Below are positions 49,693 through 57,503 of a DNA stretch of 64,000 nt, piece by piece. The DNA is taken from the NCBI RefSeq assembly GCF_014235185.1, contig NZ_CP060131.1, positions 1,495,501-1,559,500 of the forward strand. The letters run 5' to 3'. Position 1 is the stretch's first letter; every line of letters begins with the position of its first letter. The stretch comes from Pseudonocardia petroleophila (GTDB taxonomy: Bacteria; Actinomycetota; Actinomycetes; Mycobacteriales; Pseudonocardiaceae). Made by a program: the position numbers and the translations under genes. Under the pieces are notes generated by a model. The model searched no databases. It was not told the origin of the DNA and saw nothing but the letters and a program-made list of their open reading frames with translations.

Positions 49693-50475
49693 GTGTCCAC
49701 GCCCGTGACCCCCGCTGTCGTGACCGACCCCCGCACCCGCCGCATGCTGGGCACCGAGGTGCTGGTGGTGCTCACCGTCACGCTGGGGCTCTCCGCGGTG
49801 CGCAGCGCGCTGAGCCTGGTCGACTCGCTGCTGCAGCCCGTCCCGCTCTCCGAGCAGCAGGTGGCGCTGAACGCGCCCGCCGCGCAGGCCGACCTCGTCG
49901 ACCTCGCCCTGCAGCTGGTCCGCGTGCTGCAGCTCGTCGGCTGGGGGGCGCTGGGGGCGTACCTGCTGGTCCGCGGCGGCCTCGCGCTGCGCACCGTCGG
50001 CCTCGACGCCCGCCGCCCCGGCCGCGACGCGCTGGGCGCCGCCGGTCTCGCCGCGCTCATCGGCGTCCCCGGGCTCGGGCTCTACCTCGTCGCGCGCGCA
50101 CTCGGCGTCAGCCTGACGATCGCCCCGACCACGCTCGACCAGACCTGGTGGCAGCTCCCGGTCCTGATCCTGTCCGCCGCGGCGAACAGCTGGGCGGAGG
50201 AGCTGGTGATGGTGGCCTACCTGATCACCCGGCTGCGCCAGCTCGGCTGGTCGGACAACGGCGCGCTGCTCGCCCAGGCGCTGCTGCGCGGGGCGTACCA
50301 CCTCTACCAGGGGCTCGGCGGGTTCGTCGGCAACGTCGTGATGGGGCTGGTGTTCGGGCGGGTGTGGCAGCGCACGCACCGGCTGTGGATGCTCGTCGGG
50401 GCGCACGCGCTGATCGACGTGGTCGCGTTCGCCGGCTACGCGCTGCTGGCCGGGAGGGTGGGCTGGCTCCCGTAG
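49693..50475 (+). CDS. CPBP-family intramembrane glutamic endopeptidase
   Basis: 260 residues, about seven helices. The three family motifs are visible: SWAEELVMVAYL (Glu169-Glu170), the middle RGAYHLYQGLGGFVGN with its His, and AHALIDVVAF. These form the membrane active site of Rce1/CAAX-like (Abi) proteases. The substrate is unknown; bacterial members act in peptide processing, immunity or stress signalling. GTG start with a leaderless promoter. The 3' end forms part of a bidirectional terminator. Confidence 0.85.
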   Translation: MSTPVTPAVVTDPRTRRMLGTEVLVVLTVTLGLSAVRSALSLVDSLLQPVPLSEQQVALNAPAAQADLVDLALQLVRVLQLVGWGALGAYLLVRGGLALRTVGLDARRPGRDALGAAGLAALIGVPGLGLYLVARALGVSLTIAPTTLDQTWWQLPVLILSAAANSWAEELVMVAYLITRLRQLGWSDNGALLAQALLRGAYHLYQGLGGFVGNVVMGLVFGRVWQRTHRLWMLVGAHALIDVVAFAGYALLAGRVGWLP

Positions 50476-50489
50476 GAGCCCGCCCACCC
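50456..50489. terminator. Bidirectional terminator overlapping the CPBP stop
   Basis: GGGTGGGC and GGCTCC, loop CGTA, GGAGCC and GCCCACCC, with a single mismatch between the two stem parts. It lies between convergent genes and includes the CPBP stop codon. Confidence 0.65.
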
Positions 50490-50502
50490 GTCCGGCGCGG
50501 CG

Positions 50503-51417
50503 TCAGAGGGCCAGGATCTGGTACCGCATCCGGGCCATCATGTTCTCCGGGCCCGGCTGGATGCCGCTGGCGGTCCACAGGTCGTCGATGCGGCCGCCGA
50601 TGTCCTCGGGGTCCCAGCGCTTCCCGTCGTTCTTGACCTCCGCGACGCTGGTGAACGGCTGGAAGATCTCGATGCTGTCGCCCTGCACGCCGAAGACCTT
50701 GCCGCTGATGTGCGACGAGGCGTCGGAGCAGAGGAAGGCGACGAGCGGCGCGACGTTCTCCGGGGCGAAGAAGTCGAACTCGCCGCGGGCGATGGCGGCG
50801 TCGCGCTCGTCGCGGAACTCCTGCGGCATGAGGTCGAGCGTCATGGCGGTCAGCGCCGTCGGGGCGATCGCGTTCGAGGTGATGCCCCCGCGCGCGCCCT
50901 CCATCGCGACGATCGTGGAGAACGCGGCGATGCCGGCCTTGGCCGCGCCGTAGTTGGTCTGGCCGAAGTTGCCGAGGATCCCCGACGTCGACGCCGTGTG
51001 GACGACGTGGCCGGGCTGCTTGGCCTCCTTCCAGTGCTGCACCGCCGCGCGCGTGGGCAGGAAGTGCCCGCGCAGGTGCACCCGGATCACCGCGTCCCAG
51101 TCGTCGTCCGACAGCTTGGCCAGCGTCTTGTCGCGCAGGATCCCGGCGTTGTTGACCAGGGCGTCGAGGCGCCCGAACTCCGACAGCGCGGTGGCGACGA
51201 GCGAGTTCGCGACGTCGGCGTCGGCGACGTCACCGCTCGCGGCGACGGCCCGCCCACCTGCGGCGACGATCTCCTTGGCCACAGACTCGCCCGTGCTCGG
51301 GTCGAACTCGGCCACGACCACGGCCGCGCCCTGTGCCGCGCACTCCAGCGCCTCGCCGCGGCCGATCCCGCGACCGGCGCCCGTGACGATGACGACCTTG
51401 CCGTCCAGAAGTCCCAT
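50503..51417 (-). CDS. Short-chain dehydrogenase/reductase (HSD17B4/Hsd4A-like)
   Basis: 304 residues: NAD(P) motif VVIVTGAGRGIGRG (about 8-21), NNAGILRDKTLAKL, catalytic Ser-Tyr-Lys with TNYGAAKAG, and a C-terminal extension (GRIDDLWTASGIQPGP) found in a hydroxyacyl-CoA/17-beta-hydroxysteroid dehydrogenase subgroup. It probably acts in beta-oxidation-type or steroid metabolism; the substrate is not assignable. The ATG lies 6 nt after a TATAGT hexamer, so the mRNA is leaderless. It is divergent from ferritin across a shared palindrome. Confidence 0.82.
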   Translation of the reverse strand: MGLLDGKVVIVTGAGRGIGRGEALECAAQGAAVVVAEFDPSTGESVAKEIVAAGGRAVAASGDVADADVANSLVATALSEFGRLDALVNNAGILRDKTLAKLSDDDWDAVIRVHLRGHFLPTRAAVQHWKEAKQPGHVVHTASTSGILGNFGQTNYGAAKAGIAAFSTIVAMEGARGGITSNAIAPTALTAMTLDLMPQEFRDERDAAIARGEFDFFAPENVAPLVAFLCSDASSHISGKVFGVQGDSIEIFQPFTSVAEVKNDGKRWDPEDIGGRIDDLWTASGIQPGPENMMARMRYQILAL

Positions 51418-51423
51418 GGCCGG

Positions 51424-51429
51424 ACTATA
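51424..51429 (-). promoter_or_regulatory. -10 box (TATAGT) of leaderless SDR promoter
   Basis: Minus-strand TATAGT, 6 nt, ATG at 51417. It is the closest match to consensus TATAAT in the window. Confidence 0.6.
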
Positions 51430-51435
51430 TGACCC

Positions 51436-51448
51436 GTCGGTAACCGAC
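51436..51448. promoter_or_regulatory. 13-bp palindrome shared by the SDR and ferritin promoters
   Basis: GTCGGT-A-ACCGAC lies 19 bp from one predicted start and 20 bp from the other, covering the -20 to -32 region of both leaderless promoters. It is a candidate operator for one regulator controlling both genes. It does not resemble an IdeR box. Confidence 0.5.
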
Positions 51449-51455
51449 GCAGACG

Positions 51456-51461
51456 TAGCAT
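51456..51461 (+). promoter_or_regulatory. -10 box (TAGCAT) of leaderless ferritin promoter
   Basis: TAGCAT, 6 nt, ATG of the ferritin gene at 51468. Confidence 0.5.
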
Positions 51462-51467
51462 GGGGTG

Positions 51468-52019
51468 ATGTCCGACGAGTCCTTCGCCGCCTCCAAGTTC
51501 CAGGCACTGCTGCGCGACCAGATCCGCAACGAGTTCACCGCGTCCCAGCAGTACACGGCGGTGGCGGTGCACCTCGACGACCAGGACCTCCCGCAGATCG
51601 CCGCGCACTTCTACGCGCAGGCGGTCGAGGAGCGCAACCACGCGATGGCGATGGTGCAGTACCTGCTCGACTCGGACCTGCCCGTCCACATCCCGGGAAC
51701 CGACGACGTCCGCAACGACTTCGCCGACGTCGAGGACGTCGTGCGGCTCGCGCTCGCGCAGGAGAAGGCGGTCACCGCCCAGATCACCGCACTGGCCCGC
51801 ACCGCGCGCGACGAGGGCGACTACCTCGGCGAGCAGTTCATGCAGTGGTTCCTCAAGGAGCAGGTGGAGGAGGTCGCGTCGATGTCCACGCTGCTCACGG
51901 TGGTGCAGCGGGCCGGCGACAACCTCTTCCACATCGAGGACTTCGTCAACCGCGAGCTGAGGAAGGGCGCCGGCACCGCCGACCCGACCGCACCGCCGGT
52001 GGCCGGCGCCCGGGCCTGA
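51468..52019 (+). CDS. bfrB: Ferritin BfrB
   Basis: Iron-storage protein forming a 24-subunit shell. 183 residues; counting from ATG 51468, the ferroxidase ligands Glu22, Glu55, His58, Glu99, Gln132 and Glu135 fall exactly where M. tuberculosis BfrB (Rv3841) has them. No heme-binding Met is needed in this non-heme type. A GTG one codon upstream is in frame, but the ATG fits the leaderless promoter. No IdeR box was seen directly upstream, unlike M. tuberculosis bfrB, although an iron box lies 3.4 kb upstream at the DUF2470 gene. Confidence 0.94.
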   Translation: MSDESFAASKFQALLRDQIRNEFTASQQYTAVAVHLDDQDLPQIAAHFYAQAVEERNHAMAMVQYLLDSDLPVHIPGTDDVRNDFADVEDVVRLALAQEKAVTAQITALARTARDEGDYLGEQFMQWFLKEQVEEVASMSTLLTVVQRAGDNLFHIEDFVNRELRKGAGTADPTAPPVAGARA

Positions 52020-52026
52020 GCCGGGC

Positions 52027-52848
52027 TCAGCCGCCGCCGTGGGCCCGCACGGCCAGCGGCTGCCACTCCTCCCAGCTCGCGAGGCGCGACTCGTAGTCGG
52101 CCTTCGCGATGGCCAGCGGGGCCTCGCCGAAGAACGCGCGCAGCGGCGGGTCCTCGGCGTCGACGAGGGTGAGCACGGCCTCGCGGGTCGCCACCGGGTC
52201 GCCGGGGGTGCCGCGCCGGCTGGGCCGGTTCGCCGCCGCCTCGCGCACGCCGTCGTAGGCGTCGATCGGGGTCGCGTGCTTCGCCGACGCGCCGCCCCAG
52301 TCGGTGGCGTAGCCGCCCGGCTCGATGAGGGTGACCCTGATGCCGAACCCCGCCACCTCCTGCGCGAGTGCCTGGGAGAAGCCCTCCACGGCCCACTTCG
52401 ACGCGTGGTAGATGCCGACGGTCGGGAACGCGGAGATCCCGCCGATGGAGCTGACCTGCAGGATGTGCCCGCTGCCCTGCGCGCGCAGGAACGGCAGCGC
52501 GGCCTGGGTGACCCAGAGCGTGCCGAACAGGTTGGCCTCGATCTGCTGCCGGGACTCGGCCTCGGACAGCTCCTCGATCATGCCGAACTGGCCGTAGCCC
52601 GCGTTGTTGACGACGACGTCGAGCCGGCCGAAGTGCCCGTGCGCCCGCGCGACGGCGGCGAACGCGGCGTCGTGGTCGGTGACGTCGAGGGTGATCGGCA
52701 GGACGGCGTCGCCGTAGGTCGCGACGAGGTCGTCGAGCGACGCGGTGTCCCGGGCGGTGGCGGCGACGCGGTCGCCGCGCTCGAGGGCGGCGAGGGCCCA
52801 CTCGCGGCCGAAGCCGCGCGAGGTGCCGGTGATGAACCAGGTCTTCAT
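52027..52848 (-). CDS. Short-chain dehydrogenase, classical type
   Basis: 273 residues with TWFITGTSRGFGREWA (cofactor loop), DVTDHD, VVNNAGYGQFG and the catalytic Ser...YHASKWAVEGFS. It matches the large group of actinobacterial SDRs annotated as oxidoreductases; substrate unknown. It follows another SDR gene by 4 bp on the same strand, so the two form an operon, and converges on ferritin with a 7-bp gap. Confidence 0.82.
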   Translation of the reverse strand: MKTWFITGTSRGFGREWALAALERGDRVAATARDTASLDDLVATYGDAVLPITLDVTDHDAAFAAVARAHGHFGRLDVVVNNAGYGQFGMIEELSEAESRQQIEANLFGTLWVTQAALPFLRAQGSGHILQVSSIGGISAFPTVGIYHASKWAVEGFSQALAQEVAGFGIRVTLIEPGGYATDWGGASAKHATPIDAYDGVREAAANRPSRRGTPGDPVATREAVLTLVDAEDPPLRAFFGEAPLAIAKADYESRLASWEEWQPLAVRAHGGG

Positions 52849-52852
52849 GTGC

Positions 52853-53521
52853 TCAGTCCTTCCCGGTGACGGTGAAGCGGAACCGGTCGCGCTTCGCGTG
52901 CAGGTCCCAGAGGTGCCCGGCCAGCACGGCGGGGTCCTTCTCGGGGTCCCCGGCGACGATCTGCCCGGGGATGATCAGCTGCGACACCTGGATGCCCTCC
53001 TCGCCGAGCACCTCGTGCAGCAGCTGGGCGTAGGCGGCCTGGCCGGCGAACGCCACGGACGTGCCGGTGACGGCGCGCCCGGGCGTCACGGCGGAGCCGC
53101 CGTTGACGAACAGGACGGTGCCCCTGCCCTCGCCGAGGAAGCGCATCCCGGGCAGCACCTGGTGCACCGCGGCGACCGGCCCGTAGATCGAGAACTCGAC
53201 CGGCCCGACGAGGTCGGCCGGGGTGGTCTCCAGCACCGGCCGCATGAAGTCCTTCTGCGGCAGCGGGCTGTACTGCAGGACCTCGACGGGTGCGAGCTCC
53301 TCGGCCACCCGCTCCAGGGCGGCCGACAGCGAGGCCGGGTCGCGGACGTCGGCGGTGAAGCCGCGCGCGGAGATGCCCTCGGCGCGCAGGTCCTCGGCCA
53401 GGGAGTCGACCCGGGCCCGGTTGCGGGAGATCAGCGCGACGGAGAAGCCCTCGGCCCCGAACCGCCGCGCGACGGCGGCCCCGAGGCCGCGCCCTGCTCC
53501 GATGATCGCGATGGAGGTCAT
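52853..53521 (-). CDS. Short-chain dehydrogenase with degenerate active site
   Basis: 222 residues. The Rossmann motif SIAIIGAGRGLGAAVARRFG and the strand ending DVRDPAS are clear, but the usual NNAG is replaced (EVLQYSPLPQKD) and the YxxxK region reads AFAGQAAYAQLLHEVLGEEG, lacking a normal Tyr-xxx-Lys. It may be a non-catalytic or atypical reductase. The start ATG 53521 was chosen at MTSIAIIG; an earlier in-frame start would add six residues. Operon with the SDR gene downstream. Confidence 0.72.
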   Translation of the reverse strand: MTSIAIIGAGRGLGAAVARRFGAEGFSVALISRNRARVDSLAEDLRAEGISARGFTADVRDPASLSAALERVAEELAPVEVLQYSPLPQKDFMRPVLETTPADLVGPVEFSIYGPVAAVHQVLPGMRFLGEGRGTVLFVNGGSAVTPGRAVTGTSVAFAGQAAYAQLLHEVLGEEGIQVSQLIIPGQIVAGDPEKDPAVLAGHLWDLHAKRDRFRFTVTGKD

Positions 53522-53563
53522 GGCCCGTACAAGGACCACGACCCCCGTCGCTGTTCCGACGAC

Positions 53564-54493
53564 CTAGCGGAGTGTGACCTGTTTCCCGGCGAGCGCGTCG
53601 CGGGCGCGGCGCTCGTCGGAGGTGAGGGGGGCGGTGTCGGCCAGGGCCGTTTCCAGGCTCGCGGCGAAGTCGGTGACCGGCTTCGACCACTCCGACGGGT
53701 GCAGCTCGCGGTCGAGGTCCCAGACCGGCACCAGCAGCCCGTGCGCGCGGAACGAGCCCGCGTACTTCGTGCCCTCCCCCAGGCCGAGCTCGCCGCGGGC
53801 CTGCAGCCGGGCGAGCGCCGCGACGAGCCGCTCCTCGGGCTCCGGGCGCACCCAGCGCAGGTGCGCCTTGGTGCCGGTGTCGACCCAGTAGGCGGCGCGG
53901 ACGCCGTCGCCCTCGACCGCCTCCGTTGGCATGATGACGGCGTTGGCGCGCTCGACGGTGGCCAGCACCTCCGCGGTGGGCTCGCTGCCGTCCTCGGGGG
54001 CGACCCACCAGGCGAAGTCGCCGTGCACGGTGAGGTCGAGCGGGGCGTCGACGTCGATGAGGTCCTGCAGGCGGTCGGTACCGGTGAGCGCGGGCCCGAC
54101 GACCGGCAGCGCCGTTCCCGGCTCGGCCGCCAGCCCCCACTCGATCGCGCGCGCGAGGTCGGCGGACAGGTCGCCGGAGCGGGTCTGGACCTGCATGCCG
54201 AGCAGGACCTCCCCGCTCGGGCGGACCAGCGCCGCCGACGCGCCGGGCAGCACCGACGCGATCACGACCGGGCGGTCGGCCGAGGCCCGCAGGCTCAGCG
54301 GCGCCGTGGCCGACGGCAGGAACTCGCGGAGCGCGACGAGGTCGCACTCCATCGCGAGGCCCTCGAACGGGCGGGTGACGATGACGTCGTCACCCGCGCC
54401 GTGGCAGGCCTTGAAGCGCTTGCCGGAGCCGCAGGGGCAGGGACGGCGCGGGTTCTCCCCCGCAGGGGCCGCAACACGTGTCTTCTTCGCCAT
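53564..54493 (-). CDS. SEC-C motif protein (DUF5926-like)
   Basis: 309 residues. The N-terminus carries a zinc-binding SEC-C motif, PCPCGSGKRFKACHG (Cys19, Cys21, Cys30, His31), like the SecA tail. The rest (DUF5926-type) is an alpha/beta domain without recognisable catalytic residues: DVIVTRPFEGLAMECDLVAL, LDLTVHGDFAWWV and a C-terminal LTSDERRARDALAG. Such proteins are widespread in actinobacteria; an association with ribosome or secretion partners is only family-level speculation. ATG start is clear. Confidence 0.78.
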   Translation of the reverse strand: MAKKTRVAAPAGENPRRPCPCGSGKRFKACHGAGDDVIVTRPFEGLAMECDLVALREFLPSATAPLSLRASADRPVVIASVLPGASAALVRPSGEVLLGMQVQTRSGDLSADLARAIEWGLAAEPGTALPVVGPALTGTDRLQDLIDVDAPLDLTVHGDFAWWVAPEDGSEPTAEVLATVERANAVIMPTEAVEGDGVRAAYWVDTGTKAHLRWVRPEPEERLVAALARLQARGELGLGEGTKYAGSFRAHGLLVPVWDLDRELHPSEWSKPVTDFAASLETALADTAPLTSDERRARDALAGKQVTLR

Positions 54494-54506
54494 GGTTCCG
54501 GAAACG

Positions 54507-56192
54507 CTAGCGGGGCCGCGGGGACGGGGTCGGGCGGGGTGTGAACGCGTCGACCGTCGGCCGCGGCGCGACCGTCCCGACCACCGGGCGGCCCGCCGCT
54601 CCGGCCCCAGTCAGCGAGCGCACCTCCATCTCGGCGAAGCGGCGGTCGGCGTCGTCGTCGCGCGGGCCGAGGAACGTGCCGATCGCCCCGAGCAGGAACG
54701 ACAGCGGGATCGACACGATGCCCGGGTTGGCCAGCGGGAACAGCGCGAAGTCCGCGCCGGGGATCATCGAGGTGGGCTGGCCCGACACCGCGGGCGAGAC
54801 GATCACCAGGAACAGGGCGGTGCCCATGCCGCCGTACATGCTGTAGAGCGCGCCGGTGGTGTTGAACCGCTTCCAGAACAGCGAGTAGACCAGCGACGCC
54901 ATGTTGGCCGACGCCGCCACCGCGAACGCGAGCGCCACGAGCACCGCGACGTTCTGCCCGTTGGCCAGGATGCCGCCGCCGACAGCCAGCAGCCCGACGA
55001 CGAGCGCGGTGCGCCGGGCCACACGCACCTCCTCGGCCGGCTCGGCCCGCCCCTTCTTGATGACGTTGGCGTACACGTCGTGGGCGAACGAGGCGGACGC
55101 CGCGATCGTCAGCCCGGCCACGACGGCGAGGATCGTCGCGAACGCGACCGCGGCGACGATCCCGAGCAGCAGCTCCCCGCCGAGGCGGTAGGCCAGCAGC
55201 GGGGCCGCGGAGTTCGACGCCCCCGGCGACGCGGCGATGACGTCGGCGCCGACCAGAGCGGTCGCGCCGTAGCCGATCACCAGGACGCACAGGAAGAAGC
55301 CGCCGATGAGCCAGATCGCCCAGACCACCGAGCGGCGGGCCTCCTGGGCGTTGGGCACCGTGTAGAAGCGCATGAGGATGTGCGGCAGGCTCGCCGGGCC
55401 GAGGATCGCGGCCAGCGACAGCGAGATGAAGTCGATCTTCGACAGCTCGGTGCGCCCGTACTGCAGGCCGGGGGCGAGCAGCGCCTCGCCCGCCTTGGGG
55501 CTGTTGTCGACGGCCGCGCCCAGCAGGTTGGAGAAGTTGAAGCCGTACCGGCCGAGCAGCCATGCGGCCAGCACGAGCCCGGTGACGATGAGCAGGTTGG
55601 CCTTGAAGATCTGCACCCACGTGGTGCCCTTCATGCCGCCGACCAGCACGTAGACGATCATGACGGCGCCGACGACCGCGATCACGACGCTCTGCGCGAA
55701 CCGGTTGGAGTTCGGGATGCCCAGCAGCAGCGCGATGAGGCCGCCCGCCCCCGCGATCTGCGCGACCAGGTAGAACACCGACACCAGCAGCGTCGAGGTG
55801 GCCGCCGCGGAGCGCACCGGGCGCTGGCGCAGCCGGAAGCTCAGGACGTCGCCCATCGTGTAGCGGCCGGTGTTGCGCAGCCACTCCGCGATCAGCAGCA
55901 GCGCCACCAGCCAGCCGACGAACGAGCCGATCGCGTAGAGCAGGCCGTCGTAGCCGAAGACGGCGACGGCGCCGGCGATGCCCAGGAACGCCGCGGCGGA
56001 GAGGTAGTCCCCCGCCAGCGCGACGCCGTTCTGCGCACCGGTGAAGTTGCTGCCTCCGGTGTAGTAGTGGGCCGCGGTCCGGTTGCCCCGCCCGGAGCGG
56101 AACACCACCACGAGGGTCAGCAGCACGAATGCGCCGAAGATCGTCACGTTGACGGTGGGGTTACCCACCGTCGCGGGTTGCGCGAGCAGCAC
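54507..56192 (-). CDS. Sodium:solute symporter, cation-acetate symporter type (ActP/MctC-like)
   Basis: 561 residues, about 13 helices. Family features: FTGAQNGVALAGDYLSAAAFLGIAGA (helix 1-2 sodium site), YVLVGGMKGTTWVQIFKA, LPHILMRFYTVPN and FATILAVVAGLTIAASASFAHD. It probably imports acetate, pyruvate or propionate with Na+ or H+. GTG start with a GGAAGGA site 8 nt upstream. A DUF485 partner is absent here, unlike the close paralogue at 58801-60414. It lies 13 bp upstream of the SEC-C gene and divergent from the P450. Confidence 0.88.
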   Translation of the reverse strand: MLLAQPATVGNPTVNVTIFGAFVLLTLVVVFRSGRGNRTAAHYYTGGSNFTGAQNGVALAGDYLSAAAFLGIAGAVAVFGYDGLLYAIGSFVGWLVALLLIAEWLRNTGRYTMGDVLSFRLRQRPVRSAAATSTLLVSVFYLVAQIAGAGGLIALLLGIPNSNRFAQSVVIAVVGAVMIVYVLVGGMKGTTWVQIFKANLLIVTGLVLAAWLLGRYGFNFSNLLGAAVDNSPKAGEALLAPGLQYGRTELSKIDFISLSLAAILGPASLPHILMRFYTVPNAQEARRSVVWAIWLIGGFFLCVLVIGYGATALVGADVIAASPGASNSAAPLLAYRLGGELLLGIVAAVAFATILAVVAGLTIAASASFAHDVYANVIKKGRAEPAEEVRVARRTALVVGLLAVGGGILANGQNVAVLVALAFAVAASANMASLVYSLFWKRFNTTGALYSMYGGMGTALFLVIVSPAVSGQPTSMIPGADFALFPLANPGIVSIPLSFLLGAIGTFLGPRDDDADRRFAEMEVRSLTGAGAAGRPVVGTVAPRPTVDAFTPRPTPSPRPR

Positions 56193-56263
56193 GTCGTCGT
56201 CCTTCCAGGGCAGAATGCGGGCACGGCCCGTGACTGGTCCAACGACGCTCGATGCGTTAAGTC

Positions 56264-56273
56264 ACCATATGGT
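56264..56273. promoter_or_regulatory. Palindrome ACCATATGGT upstream of the P450 gene
   Basis: A perfect 10-bp palindrome 20 bp before the chosen P450 start; it includes TATGGT, a possible -10 box, and the alternative ATG 56269. It may be an operator between the divergent symporter and P450 genes. Confidence 0.3.
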
Positions 56274-56292
56274 CACGTTGGGAGACGTTTCT

Positions 56293-57456
56293 GTGCCTCT
56301 GTTCGACCCAGCCGACCACCGCTTCCTGGCCGATCCCTATCCGGCGTTCGCCGTACTGCGGGCGCTCGGACCGGTGCACGACCACCCGCTGCTCGGCACC
56401 CCGGTCGCCGTCTCGCACGCGGCCTGCTCGGCCCTGCTGCGCGGGCGCGACCTGGGCCGGATCTGGGCCGACGCCGAGCCGGCCGACGCGTTCGGGGCGT
56501 TCAACCTGCTGCACCGCAACTCCCTGCTCGAGCGCGAGGGCGAGCCCCACCACCGGCTGCGCGGGCTCGTCGCGGGCGCGTTCAACCGCGGCCACACCGC
56601 CCGCCTGGAGCCCTGGGTCCGCGGCCTGGCGACCCGCCTGGTCGACGACCTCGCGGCCGGCATCGCCGCCGACGGCCGCGCCGACGTGATCTCCGTGCTC
56701 GCCGCGACGCTGCCGGTGGAGGTCATCGCCGAGCTGCTCGGCGTGCCCGAGCCGGAGCGGTCGGCGCTGCGCGGGTGGTCGAACACGATCGTCACGATGT
56801 ACGAGCCCGGCGTCGACGACGACCGGCGGGCGGCCGCCGAGCGGGCGAGCGCCGAGTTCGTCGACGCGCTGCGCGGCCTCGCCGAGCACCGCCGCCGCCG
56901 TCCCGGGGAGGACCTGGTCAGCGACCTCGTGGCCGCCGGGGTCGAGTCCGACGAGCTCGTCGGCACGGCCGCGCTGCTGCTGATGGCCGGGCACGAGGCC
57001 ACGGTCAACGTGATCGGCAACGGGGTGCTGGCCCTGCTGCGCCATCCCGTGCAGTGGTCGGTGCTCGCGACGGCGCCGCTCGCGCCCGCCGTCGAGGAGC
57101 TGATCCGCTACGACCCGCCGCTGCAGCTCTTCGAGCGCACGGCCGTCGTCGACACGGAGGTGGCCGGGCACCCCGTGCCCGCGGGCACCCGGATCGCCGC
57201 CCTGCTCGGGGCGGCCGCGCACGACCCGCAGGTGTTCGACCGGCCCGACGAGCTCGACGTCACCCGCTCCCACAACCCGCACCTGGGCTTCGGGCTCGGC
57301 GTGCACTACTGCCTGGGCGCCCCGCTGGCCCGCCTGGAGGTCGCCGCGGCCCTCGACGCGCTGCGCACCCGCCTCCCGGACCTGGCGCTCGCCGCCGAGC
57401 CCGAACGGCGGCCCGACTTCGTCATGCGCGGGCTGCGGACGCTGCCGGTCCACTAG
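56293..57456 (+). CDS. Cytochrome P450
   Basis: 387 residues, soluble class I bacterial type. The heme-binding loop FGLGVHYCLGAPLARLE places the Cys thiolate at residue 340; the ExxR motif is in AVEELIRYDPP, and HLGFG precedes the heme loop. The I-helix reads LLLMAGHEATVN: the usual catalytic Thr after the acid is Ala, as in P450eryF. GTG 56293 is chosen because GGGAGA lies 7 nt upstream; ATG 56269 would add eight residues and lacks a ribosome site. No ferredoxin or reductase gene is adjacent. Substrate unknown. Confidence 0.88.
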   Translation: MPLFDPADHRFLADPYPAFAVLRALGPVHDHPLLGTPVAVSHAACSALLRGRDLGRIWADAEPADAFGAFNLLHRNSLLEREGEPHHRLRGLVAGAFNRGHTARLEPWVRGLATRLVDDLAAGIAADGRADVISVLAATLPVEVIAELLGVPEPERSALRGWSNTIVTMYEPGVDDDRRAAAERASAEFVDALRGLAEHRRRRPGEDLVSDLVAAGVESDELVGTAALLLMAGHEATVNVIGNGVLALLRHPVQWSVLATAPLAPAVEELIRYDPPLQLFERTAVVDTEVAGHPVPAGTRIAALLGAAAHDPQVFDRPDELDVTRSHNPHLGFGLGVHYCLGAPLARLEVAAALDALRTRLPDLALAAEPERRPDFVMRGLRTLPVH

Positions 57457-57503
57457 CCCGTGCGCGGGAACGGGGGCCGGGGCCGCCGTTCCCGCTCACG
57501 GGC
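57456..57503. terminator. Bidirectional terminator between P450 and DUF4328 genes
   Basis: GCCCGTG (57456) pairs with CACGGGC (57497), and GGGAACG with CGTTCCC inside it, with a symmetric 3-nt internal loop. It occupies the 39-bp gap between convergent genes and overlaps both stop regions. Confidence 0.65.

Noticed and set aside
52014..52028. CTGAGCC-G-GGCTCAG between ferritin and the convergent SDR, considered as a terminator
   Set aside because: A 1-nt loop cannot fold as drawn, and the shortened stem would be weak.
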